64,000 nt of DNA from Atherinomorus stipes. Lineage: Eukaryota; Chordata; Actinopteri; Atheriniformes; Atherinidae. The DNA lies in NCBI GenBank assembly GCA_023101725.1, contig JALJCO010001098.1, forward strand, positions 1,426,001 to 1,490,000, given 5' to 3'. Each line of letters starts with the position of its first letter. Positions within the stretch are counted from its first letter, which is position 1. Under the pieces are notes generated by a model. It was given only the letters and a program-made list of their open reading frames with translations, searched no databases and had not been told where the DNA came from. Below, piece after piece: positions 1 to 12,488 of the stretch. A program made the position numbers and the translations under genes.

Positions 1-233
1 TCTGCTCAAAGGACAAAAATCCCAAAATAGCCTCATCTCAGTGAGAGGAGTTCATTTTGAACATCTTGCTTTTCTGTCTGTGTGGTGGAACAAATCCTCA
101 AAAACTTGTTAATCCTTCTTAGTTATGACATTTATGATCATTTACAGGCATTAACTTTGGAATTGGACTTATTGGGTCATTTTTTAGCAGTAGCAAGTAG
201 GATATGAAAAATCACCCTATTTTAAATAAATGA

Positions 234-345
234 ATACGACTTATAGTCCGGTGCGACTTGTATGTTTTTTTTTCCTGTTCATGATGCATCTTTTGAATGA
301 TGCGACTTATACTCAGGAGCAACTTATAGTCCGGAAAATACGGTA
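234..345. mobile_element. Fragment of CGACTTATAGTCCGG-type repeat
   Basis: It contains two copies of CGACTTATAGTCCGG or CAACTTATAGTCCGG and ends in GGAAAATACGGTA. I recognise this as the tip of a DNA-transposon-derived repeat frequent in fish. It lies in a NECAP intron region near the left edge. Confidence 0.45.
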
Positions 346-493
346 CTTAAAACACAAGTCTGGATATTTCATTAACTGTGTTAATATAAAACAAAAAAAA
401 ATGAATAAATGATGAAAGCGATTGTTTCCCTAAAACTTTCCCAAGTGAAGAACATAATCACCATATTACATCAAAACCCCAACATTTGCTTAC

Positions 494-3400
494 TTGAAAT
501 GATCCTGCAAAGTCACGTTGAAGTCAAAGGCGTCACCTCGGTCCCCAAAACCAACTCCTATAAAAGCACTACGGCCTGCACACAAGAAGGCTGGCGTGAA
601 TGCCGGAGAGCCGGATGAATAAAAACGAGAAAACTTTTCTGACATTTACACACTGACCGTTGTCATCCTGTATCCTCAGAACGAAGTATCGGCTGGAGTC
701 ACTGACCGTCTCCACTGCAACACCGGGGTACTCCTTTACTGGTGCCTGGGCAAACAGTTCCCCTGCAAAAAACAGAAGATATTTCTCTCATTTCATCCTT
801 CCAGCTCATCAGATTTAAAATGCAGGAGCACGGAACATTCTCAGGGTTTTTCTTTGCCATGTTTTATGCTGGGAGAGTAATGTGTACTCAGCTGGAGCAA
901 ACCTGGATGTGGAAATGTCAGCATATGCAGTGTTTCACATTCCAATAAGTCTGAATCAGTGTTTTCATTAAAAAACAAACAAATAAACAAGCAGAAAAGT
1001 TCAACCTGAAACTTTGTCCTCCAGTTTAATATAAGCCACTTTGCCCTTCGCTGTGATTCTCATTCGACCGGACCAGTCGGGAGAGTCCAGCTTCCAGTCA
1101 GCTGCCCTGCAGACACAAGTTGATGCCAACAAGTTTAGAGCTTCAAGTTCTGATCAGACGAATTGCAATATTTTAAAAAAGTCTTAAAACTTTAAGTGAC
1201 ATCTTTAAATAACTTTTTTAATCTAGTAAAGTGTCCCAAGATTACAGATTTATGATCAAATTAGACAAGAGAAAGCTAAATAATGCTTGTCGGATCTCAC
1301 CTCCTAAACAAATGTATGAAACCGAAGGGATCGTAACAGTCTGGGGTAGGGATGTACGATATAATCAGCCCCCTATCAATATCGGCCTATATTGGCCTTA
1401 AAACTGAGTATCGGACATCGGCCACCCCACCGATATTTAACCAATATTTGACCGATCAGCCCGCTGTTTCTAAAGTCTAAAAAGAAAAAAAAAAAAAACA
1501 CAACTTCATCAAAAACTTCTTTTTAGACTTTAAAACTTCTAAAGACTAAGGGTGGGAAAATATTGATACACTGAAATATCGCAATATGTTCATATGCTGA
1601 TATATTGACATTTAAAAACACGGTATCGATCTATTTAACAACTGAAATCTTACGATATTTCATCATTCTGTTACGAAATCTTGAGAGAACTACAGAAAGT
1701 TTCGCGATATTTTCACATGCTGATATCATACTGACATTCAAAAACACGATATTGATCTCTTTTACAAATGAAATCTCATGATATTTCAGCGTTCTGTTAC
1801 AAAACCTCGCGACAATTCACGGAATGTTGTAAGAAATTGTAAGAGAACGATGAAATCTCACGAGATTTTGCAAGTAAAATAGATTGATACAGCGTCTTTA
1901 AATATCAATTTCATATCGGCATATGAAAATATCACGATATTTCAGTGTATCGATATTAAAATGAAGGATACAAAGAAAAGTGATTGTACAACTCTTTGAA
2001 TATAAAAAAGCACCTCAAATAAATATATAAAAAAGAAAAAGTGCACTTGTTTGAATAGAAAAATTAATCTTGTACTAAATATATATAATATAAAAAGCCT
2101 GTAAAATTGCCCAACACACATAATGTATTGGGGGATGCTGACACCAGCAAAAAACGCAAATATCGGCCTAAAATATCAGCCGGCTGATGTGTCGGTCAAT
2201 CTTTATTGTATGTTTGCTCACTCTTTTCTGTGTCAGATTGCTGTAGTTTGATTCCCCAAATCCCCTCTGGACAGGGCTGGGCGATATGGACCAAAAGCCA
2301 TGATAAATATCCCAATATTTTTATCGCAAAGTGAGAGCAAATGTTTAGTCGCAGTCAAAGCCAAACATGACATGTCACAAGTAGTTTTATTCAAACCGGA
2401 CGGATGAAATAATGCTCAGTTGTTCCAAAAAAACAATAACATGTAAACATAAATACTGTATATAACTACTCCACAGATTAAAATAAAGAACATTACAAAA
2501 TAATTAAATATGACAAACACTTGTAATGGCAGTATTTATATACACCCACAAAAAAAAAGAGAACTTAGTATATCAATATATCGTCCAGCAGCCCATCTCT
2601 GGATATCACCAACAACACCAAATGGAAAAACCCTGCAGAACTTCTGAGGTTGAAGCTTGAATAACCTCATACTAAACCTCATTTATTTAATAAACCAGAC
2701 ATTTTAGAAAGCTCCTCTACACAAGTTTACAAACTAACTGAACATGAGCTTCATCACCAACCACTAACTTGCAAAATGAAAAAATAAAAGTCTTGCTTGT
2801 ATTTAGCTGTATTTTAGCCTGTTTCCTGCGTTGTTTATATGATGCACTCTGTGAAGCACTTTGTGACTTTGCCTGTGAAAAGTGCTATACAGATAAAGTT
2901 TCTTCTTTTTCTTTCTTTTAGATACGAATGAAAACTAGTTTGTTAGTTTTTTTTTTCTCTATTATTATTATCATTATTATTTTTATAAGGTGGGGATTTG
3001 ACTTTTTTTTTTCTTCTATAAACCAAAAACCTGGTGTTACGTGAATGTCTCTTTTTAATATCCATCAAAATTTCTCACAAAAAAAAAGTATGAAAACAAG
3101 TGACATCAGCAAAAACAACGAAAGCCATGAGAAATTTTCAAGTCTCTAAATCTACCTGCAAGGTTGCTACTTGAAGTTAAGCAAGGCATCTCAGTCATAT
3201 TATACATGATACTGATGTCAAGGACATTATGCCGATATAACACATACTATATTTTTTTAAATGAAAATTTAAAAAAGCCATAAAAATGGGTTATTATTAA
3301 TCAGATTTTTTTCCAGTTCATATATTTTAAAGTTTGAGCCCCATTATTAATTAATGTACTTGACATTTGAGAAAACTATAAATCTGGGGCTTCTAATGAA

Positions 3401-4024
3401 CGTTTCAGTGAGCTGGTTCAGTGGGGGCAGATGGGGTCCTCATCAGTTTTTACCCTGTGGCCTCTCAGGAGGGGATTCCGGCCCCGCAGTGGCACACAAG
3501 GTGGGCATTTTTATTTATTTATTTATTTTCTGAAAGGGTCGAAGATAGAAAGCATGAAGCATAGTTCAGATTAAAATGTCCCCTTTGTTGCTTGTCGGTT
3601 TAACCGTGTTTAACATCCCAGCTGCTGTCACGCACGGAGAGCGTGGGACAGACCTGGCAAATGGCCCGTATCGACCCGGCATGACGCCAAAATATCCCGC
3701 TCACATTTCTGACAGCTGAACAAAGCAGCGCAGAAAAAACACATCAGGAATAAAACTGCGTTTAAACCAGAACGGGACGGGTTTGTTTTTATGTGATGAT
3801 GATGATGAAGACAGCAGCGCGGTGTCACTGACGCACGGGCAGTCCGACTGAATACCAGAACCGAGCCGCACCGAACACTGTTACCCCACACAACACATCC
3901 CCGTTAGCGACCCGCAGGTGTTTCTTTACCTGTATGCGCGGTTTGAAGCTCGCGGCGGGATGCGATAAACGTTGACATCTGGTTTAACGCACAGGATTGA
4001 CTCGTACTCTCCCTCGGCCGCCAT
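494..4024 (-). CDS. necap1: NECAP endocytic adaptor, N-terminal part (gene runs off left edge)
   Basis: Four coding exons on the minus strand: 4024-3930, 1106-1006, 762-658 and 575-494. All have AG/GT borders and their phases join cleanly. The start is the ATG in AAGATGGCGGC, followed by [17 protein letters not shown]. Later exons read [36 protein letters not shown] and [19 protein letters not shown], ending in QDHF just before a donor. This is the PH-like (PHear) domain of NECAP proteins, which bind the AP-2 appendage and coat-associated partners at clathrin-coated pits. The wording is nearer NECAP1 than NECAP2 (ASNR, KLEDKVS, VETVTDSSRYFV). The C-terminal half, where the family carries its WVQF AP-2 motif, lies outside the window. 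The gene is divergent from an epsin. The family call is firm; the paralogue is likely but not proven. Confidence 0.93.
1347..2215 (-). mobile_element. Composite hAT-like repeat, copy 1 (in NECAP intron 1)
   Basis: It starts TAGGGATGTACGATATAATC and shows the GCCGATATCGG-rich arms and the AT-rich foldback core (TGATACACTGAAATAT near 1564, inverse near 1938) shared with copies at 12991, 15714 and 59143. Its far end differs from theirs: it runs into CAGCCGGCTGATG near 2180, so its right border is uncertain. Confidence 0.6.
2272..2596. mobile_element. hAT-like MITE with GGGCTGGGCGATAT ends
   Basis: The left end is CAGGGCTGGGCGATATGG. The right end is the imperfect inverse ATATCGTCCAGCAGCCCAT. 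CTCTGGA flanks both sides (2265-2271 and 2597-2603), an apparent 7-8 bp target duplication as made by hAT transposases. No coding sequence. Confidence 0.65.
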
Positions 4025-4434
4025 CTTGATCCAACTGTTATTGATGTGGGAGTTGTGCTTGTGAGTCATTTATTCAGTTCATTTCCAAGGGGCACTATGT
4101 GTGTGTGCGTATATGTGTGTGTGTTTTACGACATAAATAACACCAGACGGCATTCAAAATGTTATTAACGCTGCTTTAGGCTCCTGAATTTGCTTGGTAT
4201 TTAATGTAAAATAACAATTTTAAGCTTCCTGACACTTCTTTTTTCATTTTAGAACAATAAACACATGGGAAGTTTACAGAAAAAATGTATTTAACTGAAA
4301 AATGAATTTTTAAATAAATAAATAAAATTCAAATCGTGAGGGGGCGTGGACTAGCAGGTGTTGAAAACTGCGGAAGCGGAAACTGTTGTATCGTCTCCAA
4401 GAAGATTTCTGAAAGCAACCCATGGTTAGTGGTT
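4025..4434. promoter_or_regulatory. Shared promoter between NECAP and epsin
   Basis: The gap between the NECAP start codon and the presumed first epsin exon is about 340 bp and has no coding sequence. A YY1-type motif (CAAGATGGCGGC, minus strand, 4017-4028) overlaps the NECAP start codon, as in many housekeeping promoters. On the other side an ETS-like CGGAAGCGGAA lies at 4371-4381. A probable noncoding first epsin exon follows, ending near 4434 before GTTAGT. No TATA box was seen. Transcription start sites are inferred. Confidence 0.55.
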
Positions 4435-5005
4435 TGTTTTTTACCCTAAATACGCCTGTTTGATAAGCGAAGTGACACAAGTCTTCATAATGAATGTGTG
4501 AGCTACAAGCATCGGTAGTTACATGATTAAATGACCCTTCGTTTGGTCAGTAACGCGTGCTGTTTAGGCTGATTCTTGCTCGCTTGACAACAGCGCTTGG
4601 CTGTTAGCCATAGCTGCTATCCGTCTTCGGTCGCTCTCCGAGGTCCTGAAACGCGTACCTTGACTCGCCATCGATTTGATACTTGATACCAAAACAACAT
4701 ACAATTAATATGGGTGACACTCAGCATCGTGCCGCACTTTAAGGAAGGTTTTCTATTCAGTCTCCTAACCCCAGCCCCAGGATACTGGCAGCTAACTAGC
4801 TTGTAGCTTAGCCAACTATAGCTAACTAGGTGAGGATCTGTGCTTGTCGCAGTGATAACGTCAAAGTGAAAAGGAGAAACAGGCTGACACCTACGACAGG
4901 TGTAGTTTAGCTTTGCAGTAACACATTTATTATGGCCTAGTCATTGCTGTTTCTTGCCAGCCGTTGCAACAGCACCTTTTAATGTCGACTTGTCCCTCCC
5001 TGCAG

Positions 5006-5153
5006 GTGTAGGATCTGATTTCTGACACTCTGACACAAACAGGAGCAGACAGAAGGGACATCAAGCAGCAGGATGAACGCTCACTGAGCTGCAAACTGCA
5101 CTCAAGCAACTCAAAAGCCGACTTTTACTGAACAGAGGCTGATTTTACTATAG
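5006..5153 (+). other. Probable noncoding 5'UTR exon of the epsin gene
   Basis: The segment is bounded by a good acceptor (CCCTGCAG, ending at 5005) and a donor (ATAG|GTATTT). It lies between the promoter and the first coding exon, which starts after the acceptor ending at 5244. It contains an upstream ATG at 5073 with a four-codon reading frame ending at TGA (5085-5087). This is inferred from splice-site appearance only. Confidence 0.4.
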
Positions 5154-5283
5154 GTATTTGCATGGGTTTTTATTTGTGAACATATGTTAGGTTGTAGATT
5201 GTTCTGTCCCATCACTTGCAGCATTGTGTTTTTCTTTACATCAGATTGTGGTGGTTTGAGTGTCCACCTCCCAGCTGGAAATC

Positions 5284-8200
5284 ATGACGACCTCTATGCT
5301 CCGACGGCAGCTGAAGAACCTGGTCCAGAACTACTCTGAGGCAGAGGTCAAGGTAAAAGGAACTCTTTGGTTTAACATAAATCAGGCCTTTTGGGCAGAC
5401 TCCAGACATTACTTAACAATTTTAATCATATGTTGTGGTAATTATGTTGATGTTTGTACTGTATAGCTAACTTTCTTTTCCAGCTTTTCCTTTACAGAAG
5501 CATGCTGTGGGTGAAGCAAAAGACAGGGAAATTTAGTTTACATGGCCAGTTTGGACTGAGATCTATCTTTACAGATCAGATTGGAATCATATCTTAGAAG
5601 AGCTCAAAATTTTAATCAGATGTAATTTGTAAAATTGAGCTTTGTTTTTTCATTCTACAGGCTGAGATTGCTTAAGCTTATCTGGTTAAAATAAGGGCAT
5701 GGCAAAGTCTTGTCCTAATCCCAAATAGGACTGCCACAAATGATTATTTTGATAATCGACTAGTTGCCGATTACTTTGGCGATCAGTCAACTAATCAGAT
5801 TATAGCATATTTACAGTACAAGTCAAAAGTTTGGACACTTTCTCATTGAATCTAATGGAAAAATGTGTCCAACTTTTGGTTAGTAGAATGTGTGTTTATT
5901 TATGTCAATATACAATTCAAGAAAAGCTGAGCAGACAGAAAGGCAGACACGGTAGCAGAAGGGACAGTGGCAATTTTGATGGGAAAAGCAAAGCTTAAAA
6001 GCAATGAATAATTAGTTGATTATAAGATTAGTTGCCGGCTATTTTGATAGTCGACATAATCACGATTAATCAACTAATCATGGCAGCTGTATTCCCACCA
6101 TAATTGTTAAATATCACAACAGTTACTGTAGATATTTTACATTTGTTTATTTATTTTACTTTACATTCTTCTGTAAGTTTGATTGAAGTGTAATTGATAA
6201 ACCCTGAAAAGATAAACCCATAAAAGGATTGATGGAGTGAAGAGGCTGAAGATCAACCAAAGAAAAAAACAGTTCAACATGTTTACAATATTTAAATGTC
6301 ACATTGAGGCATTTTTCGACATCTTGAGTTCAGGAAAGGTGGGGATAAATGTCTTTTACAGATTTGTTGAGACATAATAATATCCTTGCAGAGCTGCAGT
6401 TTACCATGATGAAATGCTATCCTGCATCCTCTCTCTCAAACTGCTGCGTTCGCCTTTCTTTTCAGGCTTAATATTTCTTGTAGCTGCATGAGGCAACAGC
6501 AGTTCTCAGTTTGCTTCTTTTGCAGGTGAGAGAGGCAACATCCAATGACCCATGGGGTCCATCCAGCACTCAGATGGCTGACATTTCTGATCTTACTTAC
6601 AACGCAGTGGCGTGCAATGAAATCATGACGATGCTCTGGAAACGGCTGAAAGATGACAGGAACTGGAGGCACATCCACAAGGTGAGGGATGGAATGAGAT
6701 ACACTCAGAAAAAGGATCAACACTGCTAAGATCTTTTCCTAAGATAAGAGATCATTACCACTAAACCCTTATGCATCAGTATGTCAGTCATGACAGATCA
6801 TTTTTAAATACATGTGTTCTCCATCTGTGCTCAACAGAGGACTGAAATAAACCTCCAATGAAATGTTCATTCTCTTTCTTGTGCCTATGTCTTGAAGTTA
6901 TTCTTGTTCGGTTATTCCATCATTACAAACCACATCCATCCCAGCATTTAGCTGCTGTGACATACACTTTTTATATGCAAGAATAAAATATTCTCATAAG
7001 AATAAAAGAAAAATTTTTTTTCTAAAGTCAGTTCTAGAACCAAAATCGACTTGAGGATTTTTGAGATGGAAACCTGTGTAACACCTATTAAAACTGCTTA
7101 GATTCACTTTTGTAACTTCCACTTTTGCACAGTTCTTTATCAGATGTAATTCATACAGTAGATGAATTGCACTATTATTTCAGTGATAAGTTTTTTTTTT
7201 GTTTTGAGGACATATTTATTTTAATTTTCTACTGTGTTCTAGTTGAGTTTTCTCTGACTCTGTAACACATGCTTCTGACACTTTTGTAGTAAAAGCACGT
7301 CTTTGGGTACAAGAGGTGGAAAAAATTTAGGATAATTTGAATCACACCTATCAGATTATATTAATCAACTAGTATGTAAAATGCTATTTTGAAGTTAATT
7401 TTCTGCATGAATGTTGAGTTCATTCTGACATGACAAGTTTTATTCCTTTCACCACCGTTGTGTTGAGTGAGTTCCCTCACAACATAGATTATAAAAACAA
7501 AGTTGCAGCAGTTTTAGGAAGACTTTATGTATCGCTTTTGTAAATTTGTCCAGCTATTTTTTTTTTTTTTCTTTTCTGTGATCATCTGCTTCATCTCAGT
7601 CTCTGACACTGCTGGAGTACATACTGAAGACCGGTGATGACCGTGTGCTGCTGAAAATGAAAGACAACATCTACATTGTCAAGGCTCTCACAGAGTATCG
7701 CTTTGTGGAAAAGGATGGGAAAGATCAGGTGATGCTTGCCTTCAGATCATGTGCAAGGCAATCAGCCTTTTAGCTTCCATAAAGTGGATGTATTCTTACA
7801 GGCACTGAAACATTAATGTCATCATACTTATTTCTAAACTCCAGCCATCTTTCTCTTTAGGGTGCAAATGTAAGGGAGAAGGCCAAAGTTGTTCTTGTTC
7901 TAATGGAGGATGATGAGAAACTGAAGGCAGAGAGAGAATTTGCGTTCAAGACCAGAGAAAAGACATCAAAAGGTTCTGCTGGTGAGCCATTTTTTTCTTA
8001 AATGATCACTGCTTAATGCTTGTTTTTTTTTCCAGTTTACCTGTCTGACTAAAACACATTTTTCATTTCCTTCCATCTGTTCTGACCAGCCTCATCTGGA
8101 GATGATGTAAAGGATCCCAACTACAAGCCATGCTACGTTGCTGGAGCTACAGGACTTCCATCATTGTCCAACATACCTTCCGTCGCTGACCTGACCGCTT

Positions 8201-11200
8201 CTTTCGAAGCACGCAAAGAAGAACGTGTTCGACAGGAATTTGAAAAGAAAGAAGCAGAGAGAAGAGTGAGTGTATTCCAAGTACAAAAATTCGCCTTAGC
8301 AAATTTACACATCATCGTGTACACTGCTACAGTACTGTTTAATACGGTCTCAAATATGTTGTGATCAGTATTTCTTTCAATCATGTATAAAAACACAATA
8401 GTTTCATTTACAGCACAAAAGTGTGTTAATGTTCACCATTTCTCAATCTTTTTATTTCAGGCCAAAATGAGTGAGGATGAGCTTAAATGGGAGGATGCAG
8501 GCAAAGGCCCTGACACGAAGGCTAATGCTTGGGGAGGAGAGAAAGAAGAGAAGGCAGAGGAGGAGGAAGAGCAATCCGACGCATGGGGAGCCCCCAAGGA
8601 GCCTAGCAGTGATCCTTGGGGTGCGCCAGCCAAAACTGAAGATGGATTTGAAACAGCAAAAACTGATGAAGATCCTTTTGCAGCCCCGAAGAATGGAGAA
8701 GATCCATTTGCTGCCCCGAAGAATGAAGAAGATCCATTTGCAGCTCCAAAGAACGGAGAAGATCCATTTGCAGCTCCAAAAAAAGGGGAAGATCCATTTG
8801 CAGCTCCAAAAAAGGGAGAAGATCCATTTGCAGCTCCAAAAAAGGGAGAAGATCCTTTTGCTGCCCCAAAGAACGGAGAAGACCCATTTGCAGCTCCAAA
8901 GAATGGAGAAGATCCCTTTACTGCATCAAAAGATGACCCTTTCAGTGCGCCTAAAGACGATACAGACCCCTTCGGTGCACCCAAAAACAAAGAAGATCCA
9001 TTTGCTGCACCCAAAGATAAACCAGATCCATTTAGTTCTTCTAACAATGACCCATTTAATGCTCCTAAAGATGATCCATTCAATACTCCTAAAGATGATC
9101 CATTTAATGCACCTAAAGATGATCCATTCAATGCACCTAAAGATGATCCATTCAATGCATCTAAAGATGATCCATTCAATGCACCTAACAATGACCCATT
9201 TAATGCTCCTAAAGATGATCCGTTCAATGCACCTAAAGATGATCCGTTTAATGCACCTAAAGATGATCCGTTCAATGCGCCTAAAGATGATCCGTTTAAT
9301 GCTCCCAAGGATGATCCTTTTAATGCCCCCCCAAAACGACGCTTTTACCACCTCATCAGAAGATCCTTTTAACACTCCTAAAGATGACCCTTTCACTGCT
9401 CCAACATCAGCCCCCCCTAAACAAGAACCAACATTATCTAAAGATGACCCTTTCACTTCTCCCACGACACCACCTAAAGACCTTGTTTCATCACCAACCA
9501 AACCTGTTCAAGATGACCCTTTTGCTGCACCAACAACGCCACCAAAAGAGGATCTTTTATCTCCGACATCAAAGCCTACAAAAGACGACCCCTTTGCTGC
9601 ACCACCAACACCACCTCAGGAGAATCCTTTCTCTGCAACGTCAAAACCTGCAAAGGATGATCCTTTTGCTGCACCGTCAACACCCCCTAAAGAGGACCCA
9701 TTCGCAGTGCCAGCCAGTCCACCAAAAGACGATGCCTCAGATCCCTTTAATGCCCCAGCAGAGGCATTGCCCTCAGACAGTGCAGATGCCTGGGGGGCAC
9801 CTTCTGCCCCAAAGGACACGAAGAGTGGAGATCCCTGGGGGAGTGCTTCTTCACCTGTTGATAACTCGGATCCATTCGGGGATTCATCCAAACCAGACGA
9901 CCCATGGGGAGCCCCAGGTAGGAAACAGTTGTTGCTCAGTATTGTAACCTAAAAATGCATATTTATATTCACATATTCAAAATTAAATTTTTGATTGCTA
10001 TGTTTTTTTGTTTTTTTTTCAAACAAGCAATTAAAACGATGCATCAGATACGATAGTGGCACAAAAGATTAATCCAGCTTTATTTGTGTAGCAACAGTTT
10101 ATAATAAAGTCATCTCAAGGCTCTTTAAAGATCTAAACTAGGGCTGTCACAAACAATTATTTTTATTATCGATTAGTCACTAATTATTTTGTTGATTATT
10201 TGACTAAAAATTGTAGCATATTTACAGTACCAGTCAAAAGTTTGGACCCTTTCTAATTGAATCTAACGGGAAAACGTGCCCAAACTTTTGATTGGTAGTG
10301 TGTGTGTTTATTTATGTCAAACAATTCAAGAAAAACTGACCAGACAGAAAGACAGACCAGGCAGTGGAAGGTACAGTGGCAATTTTGAGAGCAAAAACAA
10401 AGCTTTTAAACAATAAACGATTAGTCGATTATGAAATTAGTCACTGACTATTTTGATAGTTGACGATTAATCGACTAATCATTACAGCCCTAATGTAAAC
10501 AGTTCAAAACAATTCATTGTGATACAATTAAAATAAAACGAGTTCATCATAATTATGTTTATACAAACTCATTCAGAAAAAATAATTATCTATGTAAGGA
10601 ATTCTGGGATTGCATAAATCTTGACTGATTGAATCCCTTATCTTGAGCATGTACAGGGCCGCAGGGGACGGTGGGAAAGGAAAACAAACAAACAAACAAC
10701 AAAAGCTTTTTAACAGGAAGGAAAAATCTCCAGCAGAGCTCGGCCATGTCAACGGGGTGGGGGTGGGCGGCCATCTGCCTCAAATGGTTAGCGGGGGCAG
10801 GAACGGGGCATCAATAAGCACCACAACTTTTAGCCAGGGAGGATTGCTGAGAGACAAAAATGTGACAAACAGAAGTAAAAGGATCATTAAACTTGCCCAT
10901 TTTTTGTCTGTACAGTGTCTCTGAATGGTCAAAAAGCTGTGTGAGGGAAAGAGGAGGCCTCTGAGCTTTAAAACTGCAGTCCTGGCTGTGTTTGATTGGA
11001 GCTGGGGCACAGTCTGGGATAAGTAACATATGAAAAGGACCATAGAATAAGATGGTACTCATGTACAGTGTTGAAGTAGTTACCTGTAGTGCTGCTCCAC
11101 CAGATGAAAATGAAAACACGTTTTTGTCTGGAGTAATTCAGGCCACTAATGTGCTTCGCTTTTGAAGCCATTTCTGTACCCATTTTTACCACCAGGTGGC

Positions 11201-12451
11201 AGTATAGTACTTTTTGAGCTTTGTGTGTGTAATCTTTGGGATCTAAATACATTCAGTGATGATGATGAGTTTTGTGATTAGGTTGAAGTTTGTTTTAAAT
11301 TCTCCTATCAGTTGGTGCTAGATTGGATCGGCTGGAAGGTTACTGTAGATAAACTGCATTTGCTGTCTTTCTTTGCTTCCTATTAAACAGCCGTAGCATC
11401 AAAGGGAAAACACAATAAGTGGAAAACACTAATTTATTGTTCATATTGTCAGACGTGCCATTCCGCTCTTTCATTTTTTTAACCTGTTCTGTCCAGCATC
11501 ATGGCTGCAGAATTATGGTCTGGCTGCTGTGTTGATCCATTCTGATTTTTTAAAACTGTTTGCAAACAGCTGTGTAGTTCTTGTGAAAAAATACAGTTCA
11601 TACAGGAACATAATCTGAAACTTGCATAACCAGTTAGTGGAAAATCAAACCAGATCAGAATAGAAAGAGCAGTTTCTCATCCTTTGTATGAGTTTCTCTG
11701 GAACGTTTACTCGGGGCAAATATCTGCCTGGCTCATGCATAGCAGGGGAGATTGTTTCATGAAATGAAAAATACTTTATGAATCCCAATTTGAACTGGTT
11801 TGAAAAGTCTCTTTTTAGAAAAGGAGCCACTTTTACCTGTGAAAATCTGCCACAGTTTTGCATGAACCTACTCTGCTCTGATGCAACATGTACATGCGTT
11901 TATGTTGTGTTCATTTTTTTTATCTTATTAAACATAATTGAAAGTAAATAAATTAGAAAATAACTTTTTTGTTTGTTTCATCACTGTCATTAGGTTAACA
12001 TAAGATGCCATTCCTGTTGCATCCTGTTTCGAGTCTATTTTGTGCCTCATTTCACCTTTTTAGATTCAGCTCCAGTCAATGCAGATGATGCATGGGGTGC
12101 ACCTGCCCCACCCTCAGACTCCTCCCCATCTGGAGACCCCTTTGGAGATGGAGCATCTAAAAACAATGATCCCTGGGGTGCACCAAGCAACACGAGTGGC
12201 AGCGGTGCAGGTAACCTCCATCTGACTCTGTCTGAATGTGTAATTTTGTGATCCACCATCCTTCATATTAACATCTTCTCATTGTCGGCTTCTTATTAGA
12301 ACCCCGCTATGCTCCAGCTCATTTAATTCTGAGTAGATTGCTGACTAGGGTTGGGCATCGTTTTAATTTTAACAATTCTGGTTCCGATTAGATTCCCTTC
12401 TTTCGATTCTAATTCCTAACGATTCCCAATTTCGATTCTTTTAAGGGGCAG

Positions 12452-12488
<37 letters not shown>

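Noticed and set aside
5260..5283. Upstream in-frame start for the epsin
   Set aside because: The codon is GTG, and MTTSMLRRQ at the first ATG matches the epsin N-terminus exactly.
8457..9308. Long minus-strand open frame across the DPF array
   Set aside because: It is the antisense of a tandem repeat: the repeat unit has no stop in several frames, so long frames appear automatically. It reads as monotonous GALNGSSL units.
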